A DNA stretch of 64,000 bases, taken from positions 4,836,001 to 4,900,000 of the forward strand of contig NZ_CP073696.1 of assembly GCF_025264645.1 (NCBI RefSeq), in the 5' to 3' direction. The translations under genes were made by a program, and so were the position numbers. The notes under the pieces are model-generated. The model worked only from the letters and a program-made list of their open reading frames with translations, did not search any database and had not been told where the DNA came from. Below are positions 14,885 through 22,571 of the stretch, piece after piece. The first letter of the stretch is position 1; the number at the start of each line of letters is the position of its first letter. The stretch comes from Edaphobacter lichenicola (GTDB lineage Bacteria; Acidobacteriota; Terriglobia; Terriglobales; Acidobacteriaceae).

Positions 14885-16491
14885 CTGAGGAGTTTTGAGC
14901 CGGAGAGTTGGAGGACTGCGATGCAGAGAGCGGCCCAGATGAGGGTGCCGATTGCAAGCGTGATGATGTTGCCCAGGTGGGTGGGGCTTTGGGGCATGAG
15001 GTGAAGGAGTAGCTCGATGCCGCAGAAGCTGGCAACGGCGGCGAGGAGGCTGCGAGAGATTTCGCGGAAGTCGAGGCCCGAGAGTGGGACGAGGGCGCGG
15101 CGGTGCGCGAGAACGGCCAGGGTGCCGGTTTGCAGCAGGATTGCTGTGTTGGAGGCCCATGCCAGGCCGATGACTCCGAAGTGTTGGTGGAGCTGCCAGT
15201 AGATGGGGATGCTGATGACGGTGATGATGGTTCCGGCGAGCATGGGAGCGAAGGTCTCGCCGGCCGCGTAGAAGGCGCGAGCGTAGATTGCTTGTGCGGT
15301 CCAAAGGGCGAGCGAGGCAGAGAAGATTGCGAAGTAGATTGCTGTCGCTGTGGCGTCAGCGGCGTTGAAGGAGCCGCGGCGAAAGATGAGGGCCACGGCG
15401 GGTTGGGCGAGAGCGATCATCGCAGCGGACCCGACGAGTGAGAAGGCAACGAGGCGGGAGACGGAGCGGTTGACGGCGGAGGCGAAGCTGGCGAACTGTT
15501 TGCGTCCGAAGAGCGAGGCGAAGAAGGGAAGCGAGGCTGCTCCGGCGGCCTGGCCGATGATGGCCATGGGAGCAGTGAAGAGACGTTTCGCGTAGTTGAG
15601 ACGGGAGATGTCGCCGCTGCCGTGCTTCGCGAAGTAGCCGAGGATCCAGTTGTCGAAGGTGATGATGGTGACGCCGAGCATGAGTGGCAGCGAGAGACGA
15701 ACCCACTCGCGGAGGCCTGGATGCTTGAGGTCAAGGATTGCTTTGTAGCGGACGCCGGAGCGGTAGGCTCCGTATGCGTTCAAAAGAAATGGGCCGAGAA
15801 TGGCTCCGATGAGTGCGCCGACGCCGAGGGAGGAGATGCCCATGCGGCCGGCGAGGACAACTCCGCCAAAGATGATGCCGAGGTTGTAGAGGAGAGGTGA
15901 GACCGCCTGGAAGGAGAACTGTTTGCGGACGAGCAGGACCGAGGCGAGGACGCCGCCGGCGAAGAAGAAGAGCTGTGCGGGGAGCAGGATGCGGGTGATG
16001 CGCGTGCAGAGGATGCCGACGGGTGAGGCGGGGTCGAAGTAGATGCGGGTGAAGAGTGGAGCGTAGATCTCGGCGAGGAGGATGGCTGCGCCAAGGACGA
16101 TGACCATGGTGTTGAGAATGATGGAGAGGGCGCGCTCGCCTTCGGCCTCGTCGTTGTTGGCGCGATAGCGGTCGAGGATGGTGACGAAGGTGATGGATGC
16201 GGCTCCGCCGACGAGGAGGTAGTTGATGAGTTCGGGCAGGATGAAGGCGATGTTGTAGGCGTCGGTGCTGTGGCCTGCACCGAATTTGTAGGCGATGAAC
16301 TGGTCGCGGATGAGACCGATGACGCGGGATAAGAGCGCGGAGAGTGTGAGAAGGACTGTAGCGGAGGCGGCGGTATGACTGTGTGATGGGCGCAGGAAGG
16401 AGAATAGACTGCGTCTGGTCGAGCTGGGCTGAGCGGTGGGTTCGGCTTGAATGGGGTTGAGGGCCGGGTTGGTGTCGTTGTTTGCGGGCAC
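14860..16491 (-). CDS. murJ: Lipid II flippase MurJ
   Basis: MurJ flips the peptidoglycan precursor lipid II across the inner membrane. The 543 residues have a disordered N-terminus (about 1-45), then about 14 membrane helices. Family signatures are LSALLSRVIGLIRDQFIAYKFG, TDAYNIAFILPELINYLLVGGAAS, RNRY-like DRYRANND loop, and GHSTDAYNIA. It belongs to the MOP exporter superfamily in the MviN/MurJ branch. It converges on the membrane-protein gene at 13922-14884 with a 25-base overlap of the 3' ends, and starts 33 bases from the divergent LysR gene. Confidence 0.93.
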   Translation of the reverse strand: MPANNDTNPALNPIQAEPTAQPSSTRRSLFSFLRPSHSHTAASATVLLTLSALLSRVIGLIRDQFIAYKFGAGHSTDAYNIAFILPELINYLLVGGAASITFVTILDRYRANNDEAEGERALSIILNTMVIVLGAAILLAEIYAPLFTRIYFDPASPVGILCTRITRILLPAQLFFFAGGVLASVLLVRKQFSFQAVSPLLYNLGIIFGGVVLAGRMGISSLGVGALIGAILGPFLLNAYGAYRSGVRYKAILDLKHPGLREWVRLSLPLMLGVTIITFDNWILGYFAKHGSGDISRLNYAKRLFTAPMAIIGQAAGAASLPFFASLFGRKQFASFASAVNRSVSRLVAFSLVGSAAMIALAQPAVALIFRRGSFNAADATATAIYFAIFSASLALWTAQAIYARAFYAAGETFAPMLAGTIITVISIPIYWQLHQHFGVIGLAWASNTAILLQTGTLAVLAHRRALVPLSGLDFREISRSLLAAVASFCGIELLLHLMPQSPTHLGNIITLAIGTLIWAALCIAVLQLSGSKLLSQIRSRIA

Positions 16492-16524
16492 GATGGGTTG
16501 ATTTGATTTTATCGGTAAGGGCTT

Positions 16525-17487
16525 ATGCTGATGGGTGGCGGGGGTGGTTCGTTGTCAGGAGATGGCTTGGAGAACTTTCGGCTTAGGGTATTTCGGGCGG
16601 TTGCGGATGAGATGAGCTTTCGCAAGGCGGCGGAGGTGCTGCACCTGAGCCAGCCTGCGGTGAGCCAGCATATTCACGCGTTGGAGGAGGAGGCGGGGGT
16701 GCAGTTGTTCGACCGCGCGCGAGGGGAGGGCCATGGGAGCCAGATCTCGCTGACTGAGGCAGGGCGGGTGTTGCTGGGGTATGCGAATACTGCGGCGGAG
16801 ACGATGGTGGAGGCTAGGAGGGCGCTGGCGGCGCTGAATCATGAGGTTGTCGGGGAGTTGCGGTTGGGGGCTTCGACGACGGTGGCGCAGTATGTGTTGC
16901 CGCGGATTCTGGGGGCGTTTTTGCGGCAGTACCCGCAGGTGAAGCTTTCGCTCGTGAGTGGGAACACGGAGCGGATTGTGGAGTCGGTTGCAGAGAAGAA
17001 GGTGGCGTTGGGGATTATCGAAGGGCCGGCGATGCGGAGGGATGTAAAGACGGAGCGCATGGTCAAGGATGAGATGGTGCTGATTGTGAGTCCTAACCAC
17101 ACGCTCGCGCTGCGGAAGGGTGCTGTGATTACTCCAGCGGAGTTGGCGAAGTTGCCGCTGCTGCTGCGGGAGCGTGGATCGGGCTCGAGGAGGGTGGTGG
17201 AGCGGGCTCTGAAGAAGGTGGGGATACCGCTTCGGTCGCTGGGTGCGGCGATGGAGTTGGATTCGACAGAGGCTATTATCTCGGGTGTCGAGGCGGAGCT
17301 GGGAGTGGGGTTTGTTTCGCGTTGGGCGGTGGCGAAGGTGCTGCGGCTGGGAACGGTGCGGGTGATTGCTGTGGAGGGGCTGGAGATCGTGCGGGACTTC
17401 AGCTTTGTCCGGCTTGCGGGGTCGGAGCTGCGAGGGGCAGCGGCTGCATTTCAGCGATTTGCCATGGTTTCGGCAGGTGCGAAATAA
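16525..17487 (+). CDS. LysR-family regulator next to YeiH-type exporter
   Basis: A 320-residue LysR-type regulator. Its winged helix is at about 19-75 (LRVFRAVADEMSFRKAAEVL, LSQPAVSQHIHALEEEAG), followed by a substrate-binding domain (GELRLGASTTVAQYVLPRIL from 112) of the CysB/CbbR type. The next gene encodes a YeiH-family transporter, a well-known pairing in which the regulator controls the transporter. A perfect T-N11-A palindrome lies in the gap (17499-17515) and is the obvious operator. Start choice is uncertain: ATG 16525 or 16531, and the first ~12 residues are Gly-rich. Confidence 0.88.
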   Translation: MLMGGGGGSLSGDGLENFRLRVFRAVADEMSFRKAAEVLHLSQPAVSQHIHALEEEAGVQLFDRARGEGHGSQISLTEAGRVLLGYANTAAETMVEARRALAALNHEVVGELRLGASTTVAQYVLPRILGAFLRQYPQVKLSLVSGNTERIVESVAEKKVALGIIEGPAMRRDVKTERMVKDEMVLIVSPNHTLALRKGAVITPAELAKLPLLLRERGSGSRRVVERALKKVGIPLRSLGAAMELDSTEAIISGVEAELGVGFVSRWAVAKVLRLGTVRVIAVEGLEIVRDFSFVRLAGSELRGAAAAFQRFAMVSAGAK

Positions 17488-17498
17488 CTGATTAGGCC

Positions 17499-17515
17499 GA
17501 TAAGTAATACTTATC
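17499..17515. promoter_or_regulatory. Perfect 17-bp palindrome, likely LysR operator
   Basis: GATAAGTA-A-TACTTATC is a perfect inverted repeat. It contains TAAGTAATACTTA, a T-N11-A LysR box. It lies 11 bases after the LysR stop and 54 bases before the yeiH start codon, where an activator would bind to serve the transporter gene. Confidence 0.75.
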
Positions 17516-17569
17516 ACCTATTCAAAAGTACGTCTCGACTCGGGATATGCGCGCGAGCATGCTTTAAGC

Positions 17570-18505
17570 ATGTGGAAGAAGAACCTTTTCTATATTGGGA
17601 TTATTGTTTCAGCGAGTGGGTTGATTGGGCCGCCACTCGCGCTGGCCGCTGGGCTGGCGTTTGGGTTGAGTACCGTGCACACCTTTCACTGCGAGGGAAG
17701 AAACCTGTCGAAGTTTCTACTGCAGGCGGCGGTGGTTTGTCTGGGATTTGGGATGAATCTGAAGGAGGTGGCACACGCGGGAGCTTCGGGGTTTATGTAT
17801 ACCGCGATCAGCATCACGTTTGCGCTGGGGCTGGGAGTTTTGCTGGGTAAGCTGCTGCAGGTAGGGAAGACGCAGTCGTTGTTGATCAGCTTCGGGACGG
17901 CCATCTGCGGTGGAAGCGCAATTGCGGCGATGGCGCCAGTGCTGATGGCGAACGAGGAGGAGATGGCGGTGTCGCTTGGGACCGTCTTCGTGTTGAACTC
18001 GGTGGCGCTGTTGACTTTTCCCTTCATCGGGCACCTGGTGCACTTTACGCAGACACAGTTCGGGCTTTGGGCTGCGCTGGCGATTCACGACACCAGCTCC
18101 GTCGTTGGCGCTGGCGCGAAGTATGGGCCTACGGCATTGGCAGTTGGAACGACGGTCAAGCTGGCGCGGGCGCTGTGGATTGTGCCGCTGGCAATTGCGA
18201 CGGCCATGTTGAAGAAGAGTAAAGCGAAGGTGCAGTGGCCGTGGTTTATTTTGTACTTCTGCGTTGCGGCTGTGCTGGCGAGCTATGTGCCGCGTTACAT
18301 ACCGCAGTCGGTGGAGTTGTTTTCGGCACTGAACCGATTGGGAAGAGCGGCACTCACGGTGGTGTTGTTTCTGATCGGCACCGGCATTACGCGCAACACG
18401 TTGAAGGAGGTAGGCGTACGGCCGCTGGTACAGGGCGTTACGCTATGGATTGTTGTGGCGAGTCTGTCCCTGTGGGCTATCCACGTTGGATGGATTTCCC
18501 TTTAG
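17570..18505 (+). CDS. YeiH-family putative sulfate/sulfonate-type exporter
   Basis: A member of the YeiH/UPF0324 family (putative sulfate exporter, PSE), inner-membrane proteins with about ten helices. The 311 residues show family signatures LLQAAVVCLGFGMNL, FGTAICGGSAIAAMAPV (near 125), and AIHDTSSVVGAGAKYG (near 178), which pair as the re-entrant substrate site. The transported compound has not been settled in the literature I know. ATG 17570 begins at a predicted helix with no leader. It is controlled most likely by the LysR protein encoded just before it. The 3' end overlaps the following minus-strand gene by 63 bases. Confidence 0.9.
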   Translation: MWKKNLFYIGIIVSASGLIGPPLALAAGLAFGLSTVHTFHCEGRNLSKFLLQAAVVCLGFGMNLKEVAHAGASGFMYTAISITFALGLGVLLGKLLQVGKTQSLLISFGTAICGGSAIAAMAPVLMANEEEMAVSLGTVFVLNSVALLTFPFIGHLVHFTQTQFGLWAALAIHDTSSVVGAGAKYGPTALAVGTTVKLARALWIVPLAIATAMLKKSKAKVQWPWFILYFCVAAVLASYVPRYIPQSVELFSALNRLGRAALTVVLFLIGTGITRNTLKEVGVRPLVQGVTLWIVVASLSLWAIHVGWISL

Positions 18506-18874
18506 CGATTGAGAGGACGTTGGCGTGTCGGGGCCGCTTACGCCGGCAGGTTCTCTCCACTGGCTGGACGTGTCGAGTGTACGGGGCTTGCGGTGGGGCT
18601 TGATGCTGGAGGAGAGAGCGAGGCTGGCGATGGTGAAGCTCACCATCTGACGTTGACTGCAGCGAAGGCAGCGCACGGGGTAACGCATGAGGAAGATCTC
18701 AGTAAGATCCTCTGAGCGAACAGTGGAGCGGCGGAAGGTCTGGCCGGAGCAGTACTGACACTGAATCGGAACGCCCTTGCGGGGTTCGTCCCCAAAGTAA
18801 GAAGTTCGAGTCTTCGAGGAGCGGGAACGGTCTTTGCGGCGGGACTGTCCGCGGAGTTCATCGTCAAATTTCAT
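18443..18874 (-). CDS. Hypothetical zinc-ribbon protein
   Basis: A 143-residue protein of unknown function. It has a basic N-terminus (RGQSRRKDRSRSSKTR) and a probable zinc ribbon formed by CQYC (39-42) and CLRC (about 69-72). A weak hydrophobic segment follows (MVSFTIASLALSSS), and the C-terminus is Pro/Ser-rich. The stop lies 63 bases inside yeiH, so the last 20 residues are the least certain. It follows the merR-type gene by two bases on the same strand and is probably cotranscribed with it. Confidence 0.65.
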   Translation of the reverse strand: MKFDDELRGQSRRKDRSRSSKTRTSYFGDEPRKGVPIQCQYCSGQTFRRSTVRSEDLTEIFLMRYPVRCLRCSQRQMVSFTIASLALSSSIKPHRKPRTLDTSSQWREPAGVSGPDTPTSSQSLKGNPSNVDSPQGQTRHNNP

Positions 18875-18876
18875 TG

Positions 18877-19395
18877 TCAGCTTTTCTTATCGTCCGGAAG
18901 AAGGGGGAGATCGAAGAGCTTTTCAGCTGTTCGACGGGGGGCGTTGTGCGGTCGCGGTGCCCTGATAGGGTGTACTGCTGCGCGGACGGGTGATTTCGAG
19001 AGCAGGGTGAGAAGATCGCGAAGGTCCTTCTGAAGTTTCTGAAGCTGCCGCGGATTGGCGCTGGGTTGGGTGCTGTCGATGGTGAGGGCGAGTTGAGGCT
19101 CGCGCTGCTTGAGTTCGCTTTTGAAGACCTGTCGCGCGCCGGGGATGGTGTAGCCCTCGTTGTAGAGAAGGCTCTTGATCCGCATGGCCATCTCGACGTC
19201 GCGGCGGCGGTAGAGACGCTGGCCGGTGCCTCCTTTATGAGGCTTGAGCTGGGGAAACTCGCTCTCCCAGAAGCGAAGGACGTAGGCAGGAACGTCGCAG
19301 AGCTTAGCTACTTCGCCGATCCGGAAGTAAAGCTTGTCCGGGATGTCGGGTCCCGAGGGAGGGGCGGTTTTGCGGATTGGCTGATGCTGCGCCAT
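18877..19395 (-). CDS. MerR-family transcriptional regulator
   Basis: The 172 residues have a MerR winged helix at about 22-92 (LYFRIGEVAKLCDVPAYVLR, FWESEFPQLKPHKGGTGQRL, YRRRDVEMAMRIKSLLYNEG). The remaining C-terminal half is helical and basic, without the cysteines of metal sensors. In many bacteria this form (single MerR domain, 'heat-shock regulator-like') lies next to ihfA or housekeeping genes; here it is followed after two bases by a zinc-ribbon gene. Ligand unknown. Confidence 0.88.
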   Translation of the reverse strand: MAQHQPIRKTAPPSGPDIPDKLYFRIGEVAKLCDVPAYVLRFWESEFPQLKPHKGGTGQRLYRRRDVEMAMRIKSLLYNEGYTIPGARQVFKSELKQREPQLALTIDSTQPSANPRQLQKLQKDLRDLLTLLSKSPVRAAVHPIRAPRPHNAPRRTAEKLFDLPLLPDDKKS

Positions 19396-19509
19396 GCCAG
19401 AAACTCCGTGACCGCCCTGCTGGCGGTGGGTGGCCGTGATCCGGCTTCAGGTAAGTATAGGCCAACCCCACGACACGGTTTGCAATTTTCCTTGATGGAA
19501 TTGTGGAAG

Positions 19510-20640
19510 TCATGAGCTTGGGGTGGAGACGGGCTGGCGTGGCTCGGTCTTTCCGCGGGCGCTGCGGAGATACTGGACGGGCCAGGTGGTGGACTGGTGC
19601 AGAACGGCGGCAGCGTGAAGGGGCCAGTAGGGGTTGCGGAGCAGCTCGCGGGCAAGCAGGACGAGATCGGCCTGACCGGTGCGAATGACCTGGTCCGCCT
19701 GAGCTGGTTCGGTGATCATTCCGACTGCGGCGGTGGGTATCTCTGCCTCGCGGCGGATGGTGTCGGAGTGATGGACCTGATAACCGGAGCCTACCGGTAT
19801 CTGCTGGGCGGGATGGTTGCCGCCGGTGGAGACATCGACGAGATCGACGTTCGCCTGCTTGAGGATCTTGGAGAAGGCTACGGCTTGCGGGAGATCCCAG
19901 CTTGCGCCGAGGGACTCAGGGGCCCAATCGGTCGCCGAGATGCGGACGAAGAGTGGAAGATGCTGGGGCCAGACGGCGCGGACGGCTTTGACCACTTCGA
20001 GAGGGAAGCGAACGCGGTTTTCGAAGCTGCCGCCGTACTCGTCGGTGCGCTGGTTCGAGAGCGGAGAGAGAAATTCGTGCAGGAGATAGCCATGGGCGGC
20101 GTGGATCTCTACGAGGTCGAAGCCTGCGGCGAGTGCGCGGTGGGCGGCGGCGACAAAGTCGGCGATGATCTTGTTCATGCCTGCGCGGTCGAGAGCGGTG
20201 GGAACTGGGTAGGCTTCGTCGAAGCGGATGGCTGAGGGAGCGACGGGCTGCCAGCCGCCTTCAGAGGCAGGAATGGTACGGACTACCTCCCACGGAACGG
20301 CCATGCTGGCCTTGCGCCCGGCGTGGGCGAGCTGGGTGCCGGCATAGGCGCCGTGCTGGTGAAGGAAGGTCGTGATGCGCTTGAGTTCGGGGATGTGCTC
20401 GTCTTTCCAGATGCCGAGATCAGCAGGCGTGATGCGGCCCTCGGGGCTGACGGAGTTGGCCTCTGTGATGACGAGGCCGGCACCGCCGATGGCGCGGCTT
20501 CCGAGGTGAACCAGGTGCCAGTCGTTGGCAAAGCCGTCGACGCAGGAGTATTCGCACATGGGAGACACGGCGATACGATTTGGCAGCGTGAGGCTGCGGA
20601 GCTTAAGCGGGGCGAAGAGATGGTCAATGGCGTTAGTCAC
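19510..20640 (-). CDS. NADH:flavin oxidoreductase, Old Yellow Enzyme (YqjM-like)
   Basis: An FMN-dependent ene-reductase that uses NAD(P)H to reduce activated C=C bonds. The 376 residues form one TIM barrel. YqjM-subclass signatures are present: RIAVSPMCEYSCVDGFANDW (C29 region near FMN), LGSRAIGGAGLVITEA, the substrate-binding HAAHGYLLHEFLSPLSNQRT (two His), DEYGGSFENRVRF, and the C-terminal FMN phosphate site VGMITEPAQADQVIRTGQAD. It stands alone on the minus strand. The native substrate is not predictable from sequence. Confidence 0.93.
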   Translation of the reverse strand: MTNAIDHLFAPLKLRSLTLPNRIAVSPMCEYSCVDGFANDWHLVHLGSRAIGGAGLVITEANSVSPEGRITPADLGIWKDEHIPELKRITTFLHQHGAYAGTQLAHAGRKASMAVPWEVVRTIPASEGGWQPVAPSAIRFDEAYPVPTALDRAGMNKIIADFVAAAHRALAAGFDLVEIHAAHGYLLHEFLSPLSNQRTDEYGGSFENRVRFPLEVVKAVRAVWPQHLPLFVRISATDWAPESLGASWDLPQAVAFSKILKQANVDLVDVSTGGNHPAQQIPVGSGYQVHHSDTIRREAEIPTAAVGMITEPAQADQVIRTGQADLVLLARELLRNPYWPLHAAAVLHQSTTWPVQYLRSARGKTEPRQPVSTPSS

Positions 20641-20743
20641 ACTGGGTTAGATGTGGCTGGATAGATTTGGACGGATGGATTTAATCCGCAAACGGTATTT
20701 GCAGGAGATTCCAGGGGAGTTGCAAGATTTTTGTAGTTCTTTT

Positions 20744-20770
20744 GCGGTGAAGTTGTGGTGAAATGCGTGG
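20744..20770 (+). repeat. Helically spaced GGT array, copy 2
   Basis: GGT at 20745-20747, 20756-20758 and 20768-20770, spaced 11 and 12 bases. GTGGTGAAATGCGTGGT (20754-20770) matches GTGGTGGAATGCGTGGT at 33531-33547 with a single difference. It lies in a gene-free stretch upstream of the lipoprotein gene. Confidence 0.45.
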
Positions 20771-20845
20771 TGAACGCGATGAGAAGATGACAGTTATTCT
20801 CACCGCAAAAATTACGACAGGTTCTCTATTTTTTCTTGAGCAGTT

Positions 20846-20874
20846 TTGACGGACGGAACCTGACGAAGTAAAGC
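20846..20874 (+). promoter_or_regulatory. Candidate promoter of lipoprotein gene
   Basis: TTGACG (20846-20851), 17 bases, TAAAGC (20869-20874). The gene's ATG at 20911 follows with GGAGG as ribosome binding site about eight bases upstream of it. Confidence 0.45.
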
Positions 20875-20910
20875 AGCGTATTGTTTTCTTGACGAACTGG
20901 AGGCAGAGAG

Positions 20911-21549
20911 ATGCGGGTGAATGAGAGCGCAGTGGCGGCGTCGATGGGCTTGGCTACGCTGTTCCTGGCGACGCTATCGACACTATCGATGAGCGGATGC
21001 CGAATTGAGAGCGACAAACATGGCGACGCCGATAACGTGAAGATCGCTACTCCCTTTGGCGGGATGACGGTAAAGACGAATGACACTGCCGTGATGGATG
21101 GGCTTGGCCTGCCTGTGTATCCGGGGGCGGAGCTGGTGAAGAAGAAGGACAAGAATGATGGCGCGGCCGATATCAATATGAGCTTCGGCAGCTTCACGCT
21201 TCGGGTCAAAGCTGCGAGCTATAAGTCGACCGATAGCCCGGACCTGGTGGCGGCGTTTTATCGCAAAGCGCTGGGGCGGTATGGTGATGTGATCGAGTGT
21301 CAGAACGACAAACCGGTGGGTACGCAGACGAAGACGGCAGAGGGTTTGACGTGCGCGGACGACCAAAAAAATCACATCAAGGTGGATAACGATCTCTCGG
21401 GCAAGATGGAGATGAAGGCCGGTTCGAAGCAGCACCAGCATATTGTCGGGATCGATCCGGACGGGAGCGGAACGAAGATAGGGCTGGTTGCGCTGGATCT
21501 TCCGGGGCACCTCACCGTCGGAGATGGAGATGACTCCAGCAAGCAGTAA
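20911..21549 (+). CDS. Putative lipoprotein of unknown function
   Basis: The 212 residues start with a signal sequence that ends in a lipobox, TLSMSGC (Cys30), so the mature protein is probably a lipid-anchored periplasmic or outer-membrane protein. After that come a hydrophilic core with GLPVYPGAELVKKKD and SPDLVAAFYRKALGRYGDV, a pattern seen in several acidobacterial lipoproteins, and a Ser/Asp-rich tail. I know of no assigned function. The gene has a good promoter candidate and ribosome binding site and stands alone. Confidence 0.75.
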   Translation: MRVNESAVAASMGLATLFLATLSTLSMSGCRIESDKHGDADNVKIATPFGGMTVKTNDTAVMDGLGLPVYPGAELVKKKDKNDGAADINMSFGSFTLRVKAASYKSTDSPDLVAAFYRKALGRYGDVIECQNDKPVGTQTKTAEGLTCADDQKNHIKVDNDLSGKMEMKAGSKQHQHIVGIDPDGSGTKIGLVALDLPGHLTVGDGDDSSKQ

Positions 21550-21641
21550 TCCAGTCCTCGTGGGCGGAGCGGTTCGAGTGCGCGGGTTTTGCGAAGGGCC
21601 ACGCTTGCCGCGCTCTGCCGGGTGGGATAGCTTCATAAGAT

Positions 21642-22328
21642 ATGCATGAGTATTGTCACCGTTGTGGCGGCGAGCTTTCTGCCAGTGATGGCGTGTCGCC
21701 GTTTTGTCCCCACTGCGGGTCGCCGCAGATCTATCTGCAGGACTATGAGGAGCAGACAAGCTCTGCCGACGGCAATACGACCGGTGCAGCGCCTCCGCCG
21801 AGGCCGCAGCAGGTGGAGTGGAAGACGGCAATTCGATGTGCATGGCTGGTGGCTGGAGTGGCAGCGGTTTTGAGCCTGGTGTCGGCGCGTGTCGAGCTGG
21901 TGTCGCCGCTGAGCTGGCTTTGGACAATCAGTGGATCGCTGATTACATTAGCGCTCTATCAACGGCGGCGACCGCTTGCGTGGATGGATGCTGGGGTTGG
22001 GGCACGGATCGGTGTGGTGGTGGGCCTGGCGCTGGTGGCATGCCTGGCGATTGCGGGTGCGGGGATTGGGTTGGTGGCGCGCTACGGGCTGCATACTATG
22101 GCAAGTTTCGATGCCGATCTGACCCAGATGCTGCATGCCCAGATTGAGAAGGCCTCCGCGACGACGCCCCAGCCGCCGGAGTCGTTGCGGTTTTTATACT
22201 CGCCTGAGGTAAAGGCGGGGATGATGCTGGCGGGATTCGGGATGGTGTCGGGGATTCTGCTCGTACTGTCGACGGTGGGTGGGGCAGTTGGTGGATTTCT
22301 GCGGATGCGACGAAAGGTTTCGGCCTAG
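21642..22328 (+). CDS. Zinc-ribbon membrane protein
   Basis: The 228 residues begin with a double-CxxC zinc ribbon (CHRCGGEL at 5-12, FCPHCGSPQIYL at 21-32), followed by a Pro-rich linker and about four membrane helices (near 64-80, 89-104, 119-142 and 193-216). This is the common architecture of bacterial zinc_ribbon/transmembrane proteins of unknown function. It follows the lipoprotein gene by 92 bases in the same direction. The plus strand ends in a strong bidirectional terminator at 22468-22512. Confidence 0.78.
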   Translation: MHEYCHRCGGELSASDGVSPFCPHCGSPQIYLQDYEEQTSSADGNTTGAAPPPRPQQVEWKTAIRCAWLVAGVAAVLSLVSARVELVSPLSWLWTISGSLITLALYQRRRPLAWMDAGVGARIGVVVGLALVACLAIAGAGIGLVARYGLHTMASFDADLTQMLHAQIEKASATTPQPPESLRFLYSPEVKAGMMLAGFGMVSGILLVLSTVGGAVGGFLRMRRKVSA

Positions 22329-22467
22329 GCACTTAGAGCGTTATGGCTTGAACGATACGTCGATTTTTGTGATGACGTCAGAGACGGAACAAAGCATCGA
22401 CAGGGATGTCCCTCAGAGGCAGATAGAGACAAGCCGTGCTTCTTTGTAATTTATTCCTTAAACCAAA

Positions 22468-22512
22468 CCGGCTTGAGTGCTGAACACGTTTTTGTGTAAG
22501 CACTCAAGCCGG
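22468..22512. terminator. Strong bidirectional hairpin terminator
   Basis: CCGGCTTGAGTGCT (22468-22481) pairs perfectly with AGCACTCAAGCCGG (22499-22512); a 17-base loop contains ACAC/GTGT. It lies between the convergent genes ending at 22328 and 22572. Confidence 0.8.
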
Positions 22513-22571
22513 CAATTTGATGGAGTGTTAGCACCTAGCTTACGGTGCGTTCTTCTCTCCCGGTCTACTCA

